64,000 bases of DNA, taken from Ruminococcus sp. (GTDB lineage Bacteria > Bacillota_A > Clostridia > Oscillospirales > Ruminococcaceae). Under the pieces are notes generated by a model that was not told the origin of the DNA, ran no database searches, and saw nothing but the letters and a program-made list of their open reading frames with translations. The translations under genes were made by a program, and so were the position numbers. Below are positions 15,960 to 24,536 of this stretch, piece after piece; positions within the stretch are counted from its first letter, which is position 1, and each line of letters opens with the position of its first letter. Location of the stretch: contig NZ_JAEEMU010000040.1 in NCBI RefSeq assembly GCF_016283395.1, positions 62,001-126,000 of the forward strand, in the 5' to 3' direction.

Positions 15960-16580
15960 ATGTATTGCCCAAACTGCAACAGCAACCTTATGGACGGCAC
16001 AAGGAAATGCCCGTTCTGCGGCACAGAATTCAACAACGATCCCAACAGCGCACCTCAGCAGAACTACAACTCACCACAGTCCAACTACAATATGCGTCAG
16101 CAAAATTCCTTTAATTATAATAACTACAATAACTATGCACCAACAAATCCGCCAAGAGTGAATTTCAGATCAAAGCCTAACACCTTGGGTATATTAGCTT
16201 CGATAGCTATTATCATAGCAGTATTCTTGCCGTTCTTTTCGATAACACTTATCATAACAGTAAGCGGTTCGCTGTTTGACGGAAAAGACTGGATATTATT
16301 TATCCCCGTTGGAATACTCGGTTTGATTTTCTCTGCTATGAAAATGAACAAAGCCGTTCTTACTGTAGGAGTTATCGCTGTTGTGTTAACAATTGGTGAG
16401 GCTATTCTTGCATCGGAACAAAGGCTGAAATCAAAATTAGGCGAATATTGGGATGAGATTTCCGATTATGTAGAATTAAGCTATGACTACGGTTTTTATG
16501 TAATGATAGCTGCTTCAGTACTGTTATTGATTGCAGGTATATACGGAGTATCACAGGACAGCAAATTCCGTAGTTTCTGA
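15960..16580 (+). CDS. Zinc-ribbon membrane protein, unknown function
   Basis: Protein of 206 residues. The first 25 residues form a zinc ribbon (CPNCNSNL and CPFCGTEF), residues 28-65 are an Asn/Gln/Tyr-rich low-complexity tether, and the rest has four hydrophobic segments. This plan (cytoplasmic ribbon, flexible arm, small membrane domain) is common in clostridia without a known role. ATG 15960 follows AGGAGTG. Two hairpins downstream probably end the transcript. It lies between two lipoprotein genes of one family but on the opposite strand. Confidence 0.8.
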   Translation: MYCPNCNSNLMDGTRKCPFCGTEFNNDPNSAPQQNYNSPQSNYNMRQQNSFNYNNYNNYAPTNPPRVNFRSKPNTLGILASIAIIIAVFLPFFSITLIITVSGSLFDGKDWILFIPVGILGLIFSAMKMNKAVLTVGVIAVVLTIGEAILASEQRLKSKLGEYWDEISDYVELSYDYGFYVMIAASVLLLIAGIYGVSQDSKFRSF

Positions 16581-16618
16581 TTGGCAAACGATCTGAGCTT
16601 ATACATAATATCAAAAGT

Positions 16619-16671
16619 GGGACGATGCTTACATCGTCCCATTACTTTTCGGGGCGGATATTATCCGCCCC
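16619..16671. terminator. Paired hairpins between convergent genes
   Basis: GGGACGATG/CATCGTCCC (16619-16640) and GGGGCGGAT/ATCCGCCCC (16651-16671) lie between two genes transcribed toward each other, with T-rich flanks on both sides. The second hairpin and its flank are nearly identical to the one at 32196-32216 after the paralogous anti-sigma gene. Confidence 0.6.
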
Positions 16672-16681
16672 TTTATTTTTA

Positions 16682-17689
16682 TCATACTGCTTCAAATCTG
16701 CCTGCGAAGTCATTCTCGTCAGCAACTGCGCTGCCGCTTGCTAAGATCTCTACCATAAAGTTTTCGTCTACTCTTCTTACATATACATTTTTGAGGTAGC
16801 CGTTGCTCTCGGTCCTCATCATATAATAGTCCTTGCCGCCAAGTGTTACTATCTCGGGGCCGCTTACATATGTATATACAGTGCCTGCGAGACCGCTTTC
16901 GAGGTAGTCGTTGAGGAAGCTCTCCTCGGACATATTAGGTGTATCAGGATATCTGAGCTTTGTATTGATAAACTTTACTTCTACTCTGCCCTCTGCGTTG
17001 GCATATGTTCCCACAGCATCTGAAATGCCTGTGAAATATACCTTTTTCTCTTCATCTGTCATAACTCTTGCAGGCATATAGTAATAAGTGTAGAGGTCAT
17101 CTTCGTTAAGGAAAGATGTGTCTGCTGGTGCTGTGAACTTAAAGCCTGCATACTCAGATGTATAGACATTGCCGTTTGAAACGCCCTTTCTGAAAGCTGT
17201 TCCCTCTGCTGCGGCTGCGTCAAGTCTGCCGCTTTCGATAGTTCCGACAGCAGCGGTAGTAGTGGTTGTAGTCTGCGGCTTTGCTGTTGTCTTGACAGTA
17301 GTCTGTGTCTGCTTTGCAGTAGTCTTTGAAGTTGCAGCTACAGTCTTTGCTGTGGTTTTTACTGTGGTCTTTGCAGGCTGAGGCTTCTTGGCAGCGGTCG
17401 TAACTGCCACTCTTACTGCTGTTGTATCAACGCTGTTCACCTTTACAGCGGCTGCTGTTACTGCACTTTCGGTCTTAAATGTCTCTGTGGACTTTTCAGT
17501 ATCGCTCTTTTTCGCAGTTGTCACCTTTTCACTTGCTTTATCAGCTGTTTTTTCAGATGAGGTTATCTCGTAAGATACAGCCTTTATCTCATCAGGCTGC
17601 GATGCCTGATATGTCGTAACGCTTCTTCCGCATGATGTGAGTGCGCAAAGTGAAGCTGCTATTGTTATCATTAAAGTTGACTTTTTCAT
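16682..17689 (-). CDS. Lipoprotein with Thr-rich linker and anti-sigma-type ectodomain
   Basis: Exported lipoprotein of 335 residues. A lipobox (CALTSC, Cys 20) is followed by about 130 residues of Thr/Lys/Ala-rich linker, then a domain from about residue 160 to the end. That domain matches the C-terminal ectodomain of the anti-sigma factor at 32225-33349 nearly residue for residue, including GVSNGNVYTSE, TSFLNEDDLYT, INTKLRYPDTPN, VTLGGKDYYM and ADENDFA. Roughly three quarters of positions are identical by eye. A candidate ECF-type promoter upstream resembles that of the sigma gene. It may be a decoy, a shed form or a partner of the sensor; no enzyme motif is visible. Confidence 0.8.
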   Translation of the reverse strand: MKKSTLMITIAASLCALTSCGRSVTTYQASQPDEIKAVSYEITSSEKTADKASEKVTTAKKSDTEKSTETFKTESAVTAAAVKVNSVDTTAVRVAVTTAAKKPQPAKTTVKTTAKTVAATSKTTAKQTQTTVKTTAKPQTTTTTTAAVGTIESGRLDAAAAEGTAFRKGVSNGNVYTSEYAGFKFTAPADTSFLNEDDLYTYYYMPARVMTDEEKKVYFTGISDAVGTYANAEGRVEVKFINTKLRYPDTPNMSEESFLNDYLESGLAGTVYTYVSGPEIVTLGGKDYYMMRTESNGYLKNVYVRRVDENFMVEILASGSAVADENDFAGRFEAV

Positions 17690-17753
17690 TTTGAATTCTC
17701 CTTTTTTATTTATAAATGTTTGGTTGTCTTATTTTTTAAACGTACGTTTTGTG

Positions 17754-17795
17754 CTTTCATCTATAACTATCGTATGTCAAAACGAAAGTGTTACA
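17754..17795 (-). promoter_or_regulatory. Candidate ECF sigma promoter of the TSEYAGFK lipoprotein
   Basis: On the minus strand TGTAAC (17790-17795) is followed after 17 bases by CGA (17770-17772). The 42-base block matches that before the ECF sigma gene (33965-34006) at 28 positions without gaps, ending in a shared ATGAAAG. No sigma-A consensus is seen at the same place. Inference from two sequences only. Confidence 0.45.
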
Positions 17796-17854
17796 TATTT
17801 TTTGAAAAAATTAAAAATAGAATTATTAGGATATGGGAATGGGGATATGAAAAA

Positions 17855-17933
17855 GGGCGCGCGGAACGCGCCCCTACATTTTGTCATTTGAAGTTTACAT
17901 AATTTAACGGGCTGCCACAGGCAGCCCCTACAT
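17855..17933. repeat. Dispersed hairpins upstream of the lipoprotein gene
   Basis: GGGCGCG/CGCGCCC with loop CGGAA and GGGCTGCC/GGCAGCCC with loop ACA, both followed by CCTACA. They belong to the family seen at other gene borders. From here to 18024 only low-complexity sequence and a further small inverted repeat (GCAGCG/CGCTGC) are seen. Confidence 0.7.
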
Positions 17934-18024
17934 ATTATTCTGTAAGCGATGTACGATCATCGTTTTTATTAAGAGTGAGCGAGTTCACGAGCGACAACGT
18001 GGCAAGGGTGCAGCGTCACGCTGC

Positions 18025-18055
18025 AAAAAAGGCGGACATATTGTCCGCCTTTTTT
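18025..18055 (-). terminator. Rho-independent terminator of the cellobiose phosphorylase gene
   Basis: AAGGCGGACA/TGTCCGCCTT stem flanked by A6 and T6, directly after the stop at 18062 on the minus strand. Confidence 0.85.
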
Positions 18056-18061
18056 ATGAGC

Positions 18062-20548
18062 TTAGCCCATTACTATTTCAACTTCGTGTGTGCCGCCATT
18101 GCATACAGGAATTACGCATCCCTCTACTGCCTTGCCGTCAACTGTCATTGTCTTTACGCCCTTGCATACGTGTGCAGGATTCTTGACTGTGATGTTGAAT
18201 GTTGCTCCTCTGAACTTACGAACTGCTGTGAAGCCGTCCCACTCGTGAGGAATGGAAGGATCTACCTTGAGTCCGTCAAATACAGGCTGTACACCAAGAA
18301 TGTACTGGGAAATAGCTACCATGTTCCATGCAGCTGTACCTGTGAGCCATGAGTTCTTGCCCTGACCGAAGTTCTTTGCGTCCTTACCGCCGATCATCTG
18401 TCCGTATACATATGGTTCTGTCTTGTGGATATCAGATGTCTCTTCAGTGAAAGCAGGAGCTATCTTGCTGTAGTACTCAAATGCCTTGTCACCTCTGCCT
18501 GCGTATGCTTCAGCACAGATGATCCATGCATTGTTGTGTGTGAAGATACCTGCGTTCTCCTTGTATCCGCCCGGATATGTGGAAATTTCACCGTACTGTA
18601 CATAGTACTTTGTGAATGCAGGATTGTTGAGAACAAGACCGAACTCGCAATTGAGGTACTTATCAATGGAGTTGAGTGTCTTGATATCTGCGCCCTGATC
18701 CTTACCGATCTCGGACATAACTGCGAAGCCCTGTGGTTCGATGAAGATCTTGCCTTCCTCGCACTCCTTGGAGCCCATCTTCTCGCCGTTAGCGTCGTAA
18801 GCTCTGATGAACCAGTCGCCGTCGAATGCAGATTCCATAACGTTCTTCTTCATCTTGTCGATCTCAGCCTGAGCCTTTGCAGCTTCGTCCTTCTTGCCGA
18901 GATGCTCTAAGATGCCTACGAATGCAGGACCTGTGTATGTGAAGAGTGCTGCAACAAATGCAGACTCTGCTATCTTTGAGTAGCCGCCCTCAGCCTTGAA
19001 CTTAGGATTTGTATAAGTCTGGAAGCTCTCACCAGGTGTGTCTGAGAAGCATGAAAGGTTGATACAGTCGTTCCAGTCAGCTCTCATTGCAAGCGGGAGA
19101 CCGTGAGGTCCGAGGTTGTTTACGATGTGATAGAATGAAACATTGAGGTGCTCGAGCATTGTGTGCTTGCCGTTCGGATCATCGTCGAAAGGAACGTTTG
19201 CATCAAGAATTCCCCAGTCGCCTGTTTCCTTGATATAAGCTGCAACAGAAAGGATCATCCAGAGCGGATCGTCTGAGAAGTCGCCGCCGATATCAGCGTT
19301 GCCCTTCTTTGTAAGAGGCTGGTACTGGTGATAGCAGCCGCCGTCTGAAAGCTGTGTTGAAGCGATGTCGATCAGTCTCTCTCTTGCACGCTCAGGTATC
19401 TGGTGTACAAAGCCGAGGATATCCTGGTTGGAGTCACGGAAGCCCATTCCACGACCGATACCGCTCTCGAAGTAAGAAGCAGAACGTGAAAGGTTGAATG
19501 TTACCATACACTGATACTGGTTCCAGATATTTACCATACGGTTTACCTTGTCATCAGGTGTATTAACGTTGAAGATAGAAAGGAGATCCTCCCATGTGCT
19601 GCGGAGCTCTGCAAGACCTGCTGCTACCTTTTCAGGTGTGTTGTACTTCTCGATCATTGCATAAGCCTTTTCCTTGTTGAGTACCCATGTCTCTCTTGTA
19701 AGGAGGTTAGCAGGCTTTTCAGCAGCAAACTTCTTGTCCTGTGGGTTCTCAGCATAGCCGAGGATATAGATGAGAGTCTTTGACTCGCCGGGAGCAAGAG
19801 TTACCTTCTTGTAGTGTGAAGCTACAGGTGACCAGCCGTCTGCGAATGAGTTTGAAGGCTTGTCAGCCTTTACTGTCTCAGGGTTGTCCCAGCCGTTGTA
19901 GATGCTTCCGAGGAATGAGTCACGGTCTGTATCATAGCCGTCGATCTCATCGTTTACTGTATAGAAAGCGTAGTGGTTACGTCTGTCTCTGTACTCTGTT
20001 ACGTGGTAGATAGTTGAGCCTTCGATCTCCACACGACCTGTTGAGAAGTTTCTCTGGAAGTTTGTACAGTCGTCCTGAGCGTCCCAGAGACACCATTCAG
20101 CAATTGAGAAGATAGAGAAGCTCTTAGCTTCATTGCTCTCGTTTGTGAGAACTACCTGCTGTACTTCTCCGTCGTAGTTCTGCGGAACGAAGAATGTAAC
20201 CTCAGCCTTGAGTCCGTTCTTCTTACCTGTGATAACTGTATAGCCCATACCGTGACGGCACTCGTACTCGTCGAGTTCTGTCTTTACAGGTGCCCAGCCC
20301 GGGTTCCAGATTGTTCCGTTGTCGTTGATATAGAAATAACGTCCGCCCATATCGATCGGTACGTTGTTGTAGCGATAACGTGTGATACGTCTGAGGCGAG
20401 CGTCCTTATAGAAGCAGTAGCCGCCTGCTGTATTGGAAATAAGCGAGAAAAATCCCTGATTTCCGAGATAGTTTATCCACGGATAGGGAGTCTTAGGGGA
20501 ATTGATAACATATTCCTTTTTAGCGTCGTCAAAAAATCCGAACTTCAT
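18062..20548 (-). CDS. Cellobiose phosphorylase (GH94)
   Basis: Cytoplasmic enzyme of 828 residues that splits cellobiose with phosphate into glucose 1-phosphate and glucose, saving one ATP per cellobiose. The start [15 protein letters not shown] and the GH94 landmarks are present: [20 protein letters not shown], the catalytic aspartate in [12 protein letters not shown], the phosphate-binding region around [19 protein letters not shown] and the end [17 protein letters not shown]. The length equals characterised cellobiose phosphorylases, shorter than cellodextrin phosphorylases. It is monocistronic, with promoter and terminator visible, and suits a cell that imports cellobiose made by the GH9/GH74 enzymes in this window. 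Confidence 0.96.
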   Translation of the reverse strand: MKFGFFDDAKKEYVINSPKTPYPWINYLGNQGFFSLISNTAGGYCFYKDARLRRITRYRYNNVPIDMGGRYFYINDNGTIWNPGWAPVKTELDEYECRHGMGYTVITGKKNGLKAEVTFFVPQNYDGEVQQVVLTNESNEAKSFSIFSIAEWCLWDAQDDCTNFQRNFSTGRVEIEGSTIYHVTEYRDRRNHYAFYTVNDEIDGYDTDRDSFLGSIYNGWDNPETVKADKPSNSFADGWSPVASHYKKVTLAPGESKTLIYILGYAENPQDKKFAAEKPANLLTRETWVLNKEKAYAMIEKYNTPEKVAAGLAELRSTWEDLLSIFNVNTPDDKVNRMVNIWNQYQCMVTFNLSRSASYFESGIGRGMGFRDSNQDILGFVHQIPERARERLIDIASTQLSDGGCYHQYQPLTKKGNADIGGDFSDDPLWMILSVAAYIKETGDWGILDANVPFDDDPNGKHTMLEHLNVSFYHIVNNLGPHGLPLAMRADWNDCINLSCFSDTPGESFQTYTNPKFKAEGGYSKIAESAFVAALFTYTGPAFVGILEHLGKKDEAAKAQAEIDKMKKNVMESAFDGDWFIRAYDANGEKMGSKECEEGKIFIEPQGFAVMSEIGKDQGADIKTLNSIDKYLNCEFGLVLNNPAFTKYYVQYGEISTYPGGYKENAGIFTHNNAWIICAEAYAGRGDKAFEYYSKIAPAFTEETSDIHKTEPYVYGQMIGGKDAKNFGQGKNSWLTGTAAWNMVAISQYILGVQPVFDGLKVDPSIPHEWDGFTAVRKFRGATFNITVKNPAHVCKGVKTMTVDGKAVEGCVIPVCNGGTHEVEIVMG

Positions 20549-20604
20549 AATAATACTCCTTTATTTTTGGTGACAAAGGCGGTCAAAACAACCGCATTTG
20601 ATTT

Positions 20605-20633
20605 ATTATACCATATATTTGCATATAATACAA
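20605..20633 (-). promoter_or_regulatory. Sigma-A promoter of the cellobiose phosphorylase gene
   Basis: Minus-strand TTGTAT and TATAAT, 17 bases apart, about 57 bases before ATG 20548; AAGGAG precedes the start. Confidence 0.65.
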
Positions 20634-20696
20634 TAGATTTATCAAAAATTGCGTTGTATTTTTTTATGGGCGTTTTTTGTGCACATTGCCTTACGC

Positions 20697-20900
20697 TCAT
20701 TCCTCAAAGGAAAAGAGTTCCTCGACTGTTGTGCCGAATACTTTCGCAATATCCATTGCAAGCTTCAGGGACGGATTGTACAGTCCCTTTTCAAGTCGGA
20801 TTATGGTCTCGCGGCGGACTCCCACAAGGTCTGCAAGCTCTCCCTGCTTCATGTCGTGCTTTGCACGATATTCTTTAAGTTTTGTTTTTAGCTCGGACAT
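20697..20900 (-). CDS. XRE-family repressor of the membrane-protein operon
   Basis: Small Cro/CI-type DNA-binding protein of 67 residues, a single helix-turn-helix domain ([20 protein letters not shown], then [20 protein letters not shown]). This subtype is commonly encoded beside small multi-span membrane proteins. It is the last gene of a five-gene unit; ATG 20900 lies inside the end of the preceding gene, 5 bases after GGAGGA. The three palindromic sites at 22587-22670 around the operon promoter are its likely operators, which would make the unit self-repressed. Confidence 0.88.
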   Translation of the reverse strand: MSELKTKLKEYRAKHDMKQGELADLVGVRRETIIRLEKGLYNPSLKLAMDIAKVFGTTVEELFSFEE

Positions 20901-21321
20901 CATCTTCCTCCATATCTTTTGCAGACGGTGCGTCAAAGCACGTAAACAGAAAGCTTCTGAGTGCTATTGCTCCCATGACTGTTATCCAGCAGAAATCCGA
21001 GCATATTAGTCCTTTGTATAGGTAGTCGTTTGCAAAAACTGCTGCAAACAGCACTGTAAGCACAAGGAAAAGCGTAATCTTGTTGGCTCTTGCAAGGTTA
21101 TACTGAACCATTTCGTCCTTTTTCTCCAGCTTGTAGAAGCGTGACTGTACGAAAAGCTGCACTGCCGCAAACAACGCCATGCCTATGAGTATCGAAAGCT
21201 TGTCACCGTATGCCTTGCCCTTTATATAACTGAATACATACAGGATTATCGGTGTGAGTGCTATGACCATTACGATAGTATGAAAATTATAGTACGAAAA
21301 TTTATTATTCTTGTTTTTCAT
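20875..21321 (-). CDS. Four-span membrane protein, DUF2178-like, paralog 4
   Basis: Protein of 148 residues with four hydrophobic segments arranged in two pairs. Between the pairs is the family motif [18 protein letters not shown], and after the last segment [11 protein letters not shown]. The tail differs from its relatives because the gene end overlaps the XRE gene by 26 bases. It is the fourth in a row of four related genes. The function is unknown; such proteins next to XRE regulators are frequent in Firmicutes. Confidence 0.75.
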   Translation of the reverse strand: MKNKNNKFSYYNFHTIVMVIALTPIILYVFSYIKGKAYGDKLSILIGMALFAAVQLFVQSRFYKLEKKDEMVQYNLARANKITLFLVLTVLFAAVFANDYLYKGLICSDFCWITVMGAIALRSFLFTCFDAPSAKDMEEDDVRAKNKT

Positions 21322-21323
21322 TA

Positions 21324-21713
21324 TTATTCCTCCTCAGCCTTTGGTGTTCTGTCAAAGAACAGGAACAGAATACTTCTCAATAGTATTGCAGACAGCGCAG
21401 CAAATACATATACATCGCCTGCAAACAGCGCTTTGTTTGCGGAATTCTGACCAACAATGCTTAGCACAAACAAGGCAGCTATGACAGCAATAAGAGTTAT
21501 CCCGTTAGCCCTGCCGAGGTTTAGCCTTGTAAGTTCATCTTTCTTTTCATATGGTCCGCCAAACTTGCCCACAAGGGTTATATCAGCTAAAGCTATAACA
21601 ATTGTGACCCACTTTTTATTCGGGAAAAAATCACACGCAAAATAAGCCAGCATTACACCTAATGTAACTATGATAGTGATTATATGGGAGTTGCGGTAAT
21701 TATTCTTTTTCAT
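21324..21713 (-). CDS. Four-span membrane protein, DUF2178-like, paralog 3
   Basis: Protein of 129 residues starting MKKNNYRNSHIITII at ATG 21713, one base after the previous stop. It has four membrane segments with KKDELTRLNLGRANGITL between the pairs and the conserved ending LLRSILFLFFDRTPKAEEE. It is closest to paralog 4. A frame extending to 21908 is a shadow of the preceding gene. Confidence 0.75.
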   Translation of the reverse strand: MKKNNYRNSHIITIIVTLGVMLAYFACDFFPNKKWVTIVIALADITLVGKFGGPYEKKDELTRLNLGRANGITLIAVIAALFVLSIVGQNSANKALFAGDVYVFAALSAILLRSILFLFFDRTPKAEEE

Positions 21714-21714
21714 A

Positions 21715-22170
21715 TCATTCTTCCTCCTCAGCCTTTGGTGTTCTGTCCAGCCAGAGAAAAACAATATTCTTTGCTGCAAAAAATACTCCGCACAAAAAGA
21801 CAGCAAACATACACACATCACTGCCCTCGATGCTGTAATATTCAAAATGCCTGTGATTTCCGTGCAAATGCATGAAAATGCCGACAAGCACTGCTGCGCA
21901 AAGCTCAACTTTTACTGCGATATCTGTGGCTTTCAGCATAAGTTCACGGGAAAGCTCATCACTTGGCTGCTTTTTGTACTTCGCTGACATAACGCAAAGT
22001 AAAACTATTACGACGATAACAAGCGGAGACAGCACGTTGATAATATAATGAAATACTCTCGTGTGGTATATCTTTTCAAGCATTCCGCAGATAAACATTA
22101 TTATCATCACCAGAGACGATACGAATTCTGATACAGCCTGCGCTTTCTGGCTCAATACTCTTTTTTTCAT
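21715..22170 (-). CDS. Four-span membrane protein, DUF2178-like, paralog 2
   Basis: Protein of 151 residues and the most divergent of the four. The middle motif is reduced to SDELSRELMLKATDIAVK, and the ending is NIVFLWLDRTPKAEEEE. The region around residues 95-110 has a His-rich loop (MHLHGNHRHFEYY), absent from the others, that might bind metal. The stop is one base from the next start, indicating coupled translation. Confidence 0.72.
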   Translation of the reverse strand: MKKRVLSQKAQAVSEFVSSLVMIIMFICGMLEKIYHTRVFHYIINVLSPLVIVVIVLLCVMSAKYKKQPSDELSRELMLKATDIAVKVELCAAVLVGIFMHLHGNHRHFEYYSIEGSDVCMFAVFLCGVFFAAKNIVFLWLDRTPKAEEEE

Positions 22171-22185
22171 ATTAATTTTCCCTTT

Positions 22186-22569
22186 TTATTCTTCCTCTGC
22201 TGCTTTAGGTGTCATATCAAATATAAGGAAAAGCAGACTTCTGAGTGCGACAGCTCCTAATATCACAACAAGGAACGCTGTTGCGGATATAGCGTGATAA
22301 CGGGCTTTAAGTCCGAAATATACAAGTGCGCCTATGAGTGCCCAGAATGAGAATTTTGTCGCCTTTGCCATGTTTTCCTTTACAAGCTCGTCCTCTTTCT
22401 CGGACTGTCCGTCACATATCAGCGTGAATGCGATACATACCCACATTATCCACTCTGACCAGCCGCCGAGTATAAGTCCGCCCGCTATAATGACAACTGC
22501 TGCGATGACGGTTGCTATATGTGTGGTTCTGAGTGTAACGATTTTCTTTTTGTTAGTTTTAGTGTTCAT
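22186..22569 (-). CDS. Four-span membrane protein, DUF2178-like, paralog 1 (first gene of operon)
   Basis: Protein of 127 residues. ATG 22569 follows AAGGAGGAA. Four membrane segments, the motif KEDELVKENMAKATKFSFW between the pairs, and the ending ALRSLLFLIFDMTPKAAEEE. It is preceded by a consensus sigma-A promoter embedded in three palindromes. The four proteins share layout and both motifs but are otherwise well diverged, so the duplications are old. Possible roles are membrane stress response or bacteriocin immunity; neither is shown. Confidence 0.75.
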   Translation of the reverse strand: MNTKTNKKKIVTLRTTHIATVIAAVVIIAGGLILGGWSEWIMWVCIAFTLICDGQSEKEDELVKENMAKATKFSFWALIGALVYFGLKARYHAISATAFLVVILGAVALRSLLFLIFDMTPKAAEEE

Positions 22570-22586
22570 AGTAATTCCTCCTTGGT

Positions 22587-22670
22587 GTGATGTGTTTGTC
22601 ACTTTCTGTGATAATTATATCACTCGTATATACGGTTGTCAATAGAAAAAGTGATAAATTTATCACTTTT
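22587..22670. promoter_or_regulatory. Three phased operator palindromes (GTGATA-N4-TATCAC)
   Basis: Site A 22651-22666 is GTGATA-AATT-TATCAC within a perfect 24-base palindrome (22647-22670). Site B 22608-22623 is GTGATA-ATTA-TATCAC. Site C 22587-22602 is GTGATG-TGTT-TGTCAC, a weaker version. Starts are 21 and 43 bases apart, that is close to two and four helical turns, so all face the same side. A sits just upstream of -35, B covers -10, C is downstream. The encoded XRE protein is the likely ligand. Confidence 0.75.
22614..22642 (-). promoter_or_regulatory. Consensus sigma-A promoter of the membrane-protein/XRE operon
   Basis: Minus-strand TTGACA and TATAAT, both perfect, with exactly 17 bases between. 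The -10 lies inside the middle operator, so repressor binding would block polymerase directly. Confidence 0.85.
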
Positions 22671-22772
22671 GGAAGAATATACAATTAAGGGGCGGATTTT
22701 TAGTACGATGTGATGCATTTGTAACATGGAATAGTGATTAGTTATTAGAAAGGAACGCCGAATAGCATCCCT

Positions 22773-22951
22773 TGTAGGGGCGCGTTCCGCGCGCCCGTGC
22801 CTTATCAATTTGTGGGACGTCGAGGACGCCGTCCCCTACAATCATTACCGCGCACATAACAGTTATGTGTCAAACGTACTGCCAAAGGCAGCCCCTACAG
22901 TGGGTTCATGTTCAATATCTTGTCGAACACGGGCGGCGTTCAGCCGCCCTG
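22773..22951. repeat. Cluster of dispersed hairpins upstream of the membrane operon
   Basis: Four units are visible: GGGGCGCG/CGCGCCC, GGGACGTC...GACGCCGTCCC with CTACA, CTGCC-AAA-GGCAGCCCCTACA, and GGGCGGC/GCCGCCC. Between 22671 and 22772 I see no gene or clear signal. Confidence 0.7.
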
Positions 22952-22981
22952 CCAACCACTAAGCACTATCCACTAATCACT

Positions 22982-23010
22982 AAAAAAAGCGGACATAAAG
23001 TCCGCTTTTT
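22982..23010 (-). terminator. Terminator of the aldose epimerase gene
   Basis: AAAGCGGAC/GTCCGCTTT stem with A and T runs on both sides, just after the stop at 23012. Confidence 0.85.
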
Positions 23011-23011
23011 A

Positions 23012-24025
23012 TCATAACTTTGTGAAAAATCTTTCGTGTGTCTCGAATGTATCGCCGGGCTTTACCTCGCGGTAGCCTGTTACATCAGCAGGCAGGCTCA
23101 GGTTCGGAGCATCTATCATTGCTGTCATCGGCTCTGGACAGAAATAATGATTGAAGCCGCGGTCGTTCCAGATTATCCAGAAGCCGTACTCCTCGGATAC
23201 CTCGTAGCAGAGCTTCTTGCCGCTTGCGATATCCTCTGCGATAACGCCGTGGAACTTATCGCCGTCAATGTCGATATACTCGCCGAAATACATCTCGTTG
23301 TCGACTACCTGCAATACGGGCTTCTTTACACCGTTCTTGTACTCAAGATCGTGCATTGTGGGAGCTTTCATCTGCTCTGTCGGCAGACAGCGTTCATTGA
23401 GCTCGCATCTCTTGCCTATCGGCACTGTAAGGCGGATATCCTCTTCCTTTCCGCCGTCAACGAACGGCGAGCTGATAGCTGTATGTGAAGCCAGAGACAT
23501 AGGAAGTACCTTTTCTCCGTCTGTATTTATAAAGCGGATATTCTGCTCAAGTCCCTGTGCAGACAGTGTGAATGTGTACTCGGCTGTAAATCTTACAGGA
23601 AGATACTGGAAAAACTCGTCCTTTTCATCGTATACATAACGAGTCTTTACCCATGCACAGTTGTCGTCAGCCTTGTATTCAACGACCTCATGCTTCCTTC
23701 TGTGGATAAAACCGTGAATATGATTGTTATAAGGAGCTTTTTCGTTTACGGGAAGATGATATACTGCGTCAGATGTTTTGAGTATACCGTCTGCGAAACG
23801 GTTAGGCAGGTAAAGTGTAGGGAGTCCCCATACCTCTGCGGACTGCTTTATAGTATCGGCTGTATTGTCATCGCTGAAACGGAAAAATTCCAGTCCGTTT
23901 GCATTGTCGCGGAGACGTATAACGTTTGAGCCTATCTCATTAGCCACCCATGCTTCATAACCGCCTGCACTGAGTTTTACGCAGGTAGTTCCCTTCCATT
24001 CAAATAATTCTGCTGTGTTTGCCAT
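23012..24025 (-). CDS. Aldose 1-epimerase family protein
   Basis: Predicted cytoplasmic sugar mutarotase, 337 residues. Family landmarks are the substrate-site histidines in NNHIHGFIHRR (about residue 100), LASHTAISSPF (about 180, usually the catalytic His) and the C-terminal CPEPMTAMIDAPNLSLP, before which lies the region expected to carry the catalytic Glu. It interconverts anomers of free sugars, for example glucose or galactose released by phosphorolysis. It is monocistronic with a terminator; the exact sugar cannot be told. Confidence 0.85.
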   Translation of the reverse strand: MANTAELFEWKGTTCVKLSAGGYEAWVANEIGSNVIRLRDNANGLEFFRFSDDNTADTIKQSAEVWGLPTLYLPNRFADGILKTSDAVYHLPVNEKAPYNNHIHGFIHRRKHEVVEYKADDNCAWVKTRYVYDEKDEFFQYLPVRFTAEYTFTLSAQGLEQNIRFINTDGEKVLPMSLASHTAISSPFVDGGKEEDIRLTVPIGKRCELNERCLPTEQMKAPTMHDLEYKNGVKKPVLQVVDNEMYFGEYIDIDGDKFHGVIAEDIASGKKLCYEVSEEYGFWIIWNDRGFNHYFCPEPMTAMIDAPNLSLPADVTGYREVKPGDTFETHERFFTKL

Positions 24026-24087
24026 TTTTAATCACATTCCTTTTTTATGTTTTATCGAAAGCCGTCGATATAAACGGCATATCCTCA

Positions 24088-24528
24088 TCATTTATCGTTT
24101 TTGTTCCTTCGTGCCCAGTGAACTATCGCAGCTGCTACGCGGAAGATAACTGCCCAGATAAATCCGCCCACCAGTACCATACATACCAGCGCAAATCCTA
24201 TCCCGCGCAAAAATCCCCCCGGAAACAGCTTGTCGGCAAGATCTATATCCTCAATTATCATCTGTATTATCAGTGCGGTCAAAGTAGCTGCTGCATATCC
24301 GCACAGGAACATTACCGAAGAACGCTTCAGGGCTGTGCCTTTTGGAGTATTCTTTTCCTTGCCAAGCATTATTATGGGAAGTATAAAAAGTGCTATGCCT
24401 TCAAGCACGACCAGCCCAATGACCCCGTATTCCTCAAGGAGTATATCAATAAGGTCAAATATCAGAAATATTGACAGTGGTATGAAATAGCCCATAAGGA
24501 AAAATCTTAAAAGATGCCTTTTCTTCAT
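24088..24528 (-). CDS. Membrane protein of unknown function downstream of gltA
   Basis: Protein of 146 residues with four hydrophobic segments and a basic tail (HWARRNKNDK). It begins 8 bases after the citrate synthase stop, so the two are probably co-transcribed. I do not recognise a family; a link to citrate metabolism is not implied by any motif. Confidence 0.65.
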   Translation of the reverse strand: MKKRHLLRFFLMGYFIPLSIFLIFDLIDILLEEYGVIGLVVLEGIALFILPIIMLGKEKNTPKGTALKRSSVMFLCGYAAATLTALIIQMIIEDIDLADKLFPGGFLRGIGFALVCMVLVGGFIWAVIFRVAAAIVHWARRNKNDK

Positions 24529-24536
24529 ATACTTAG

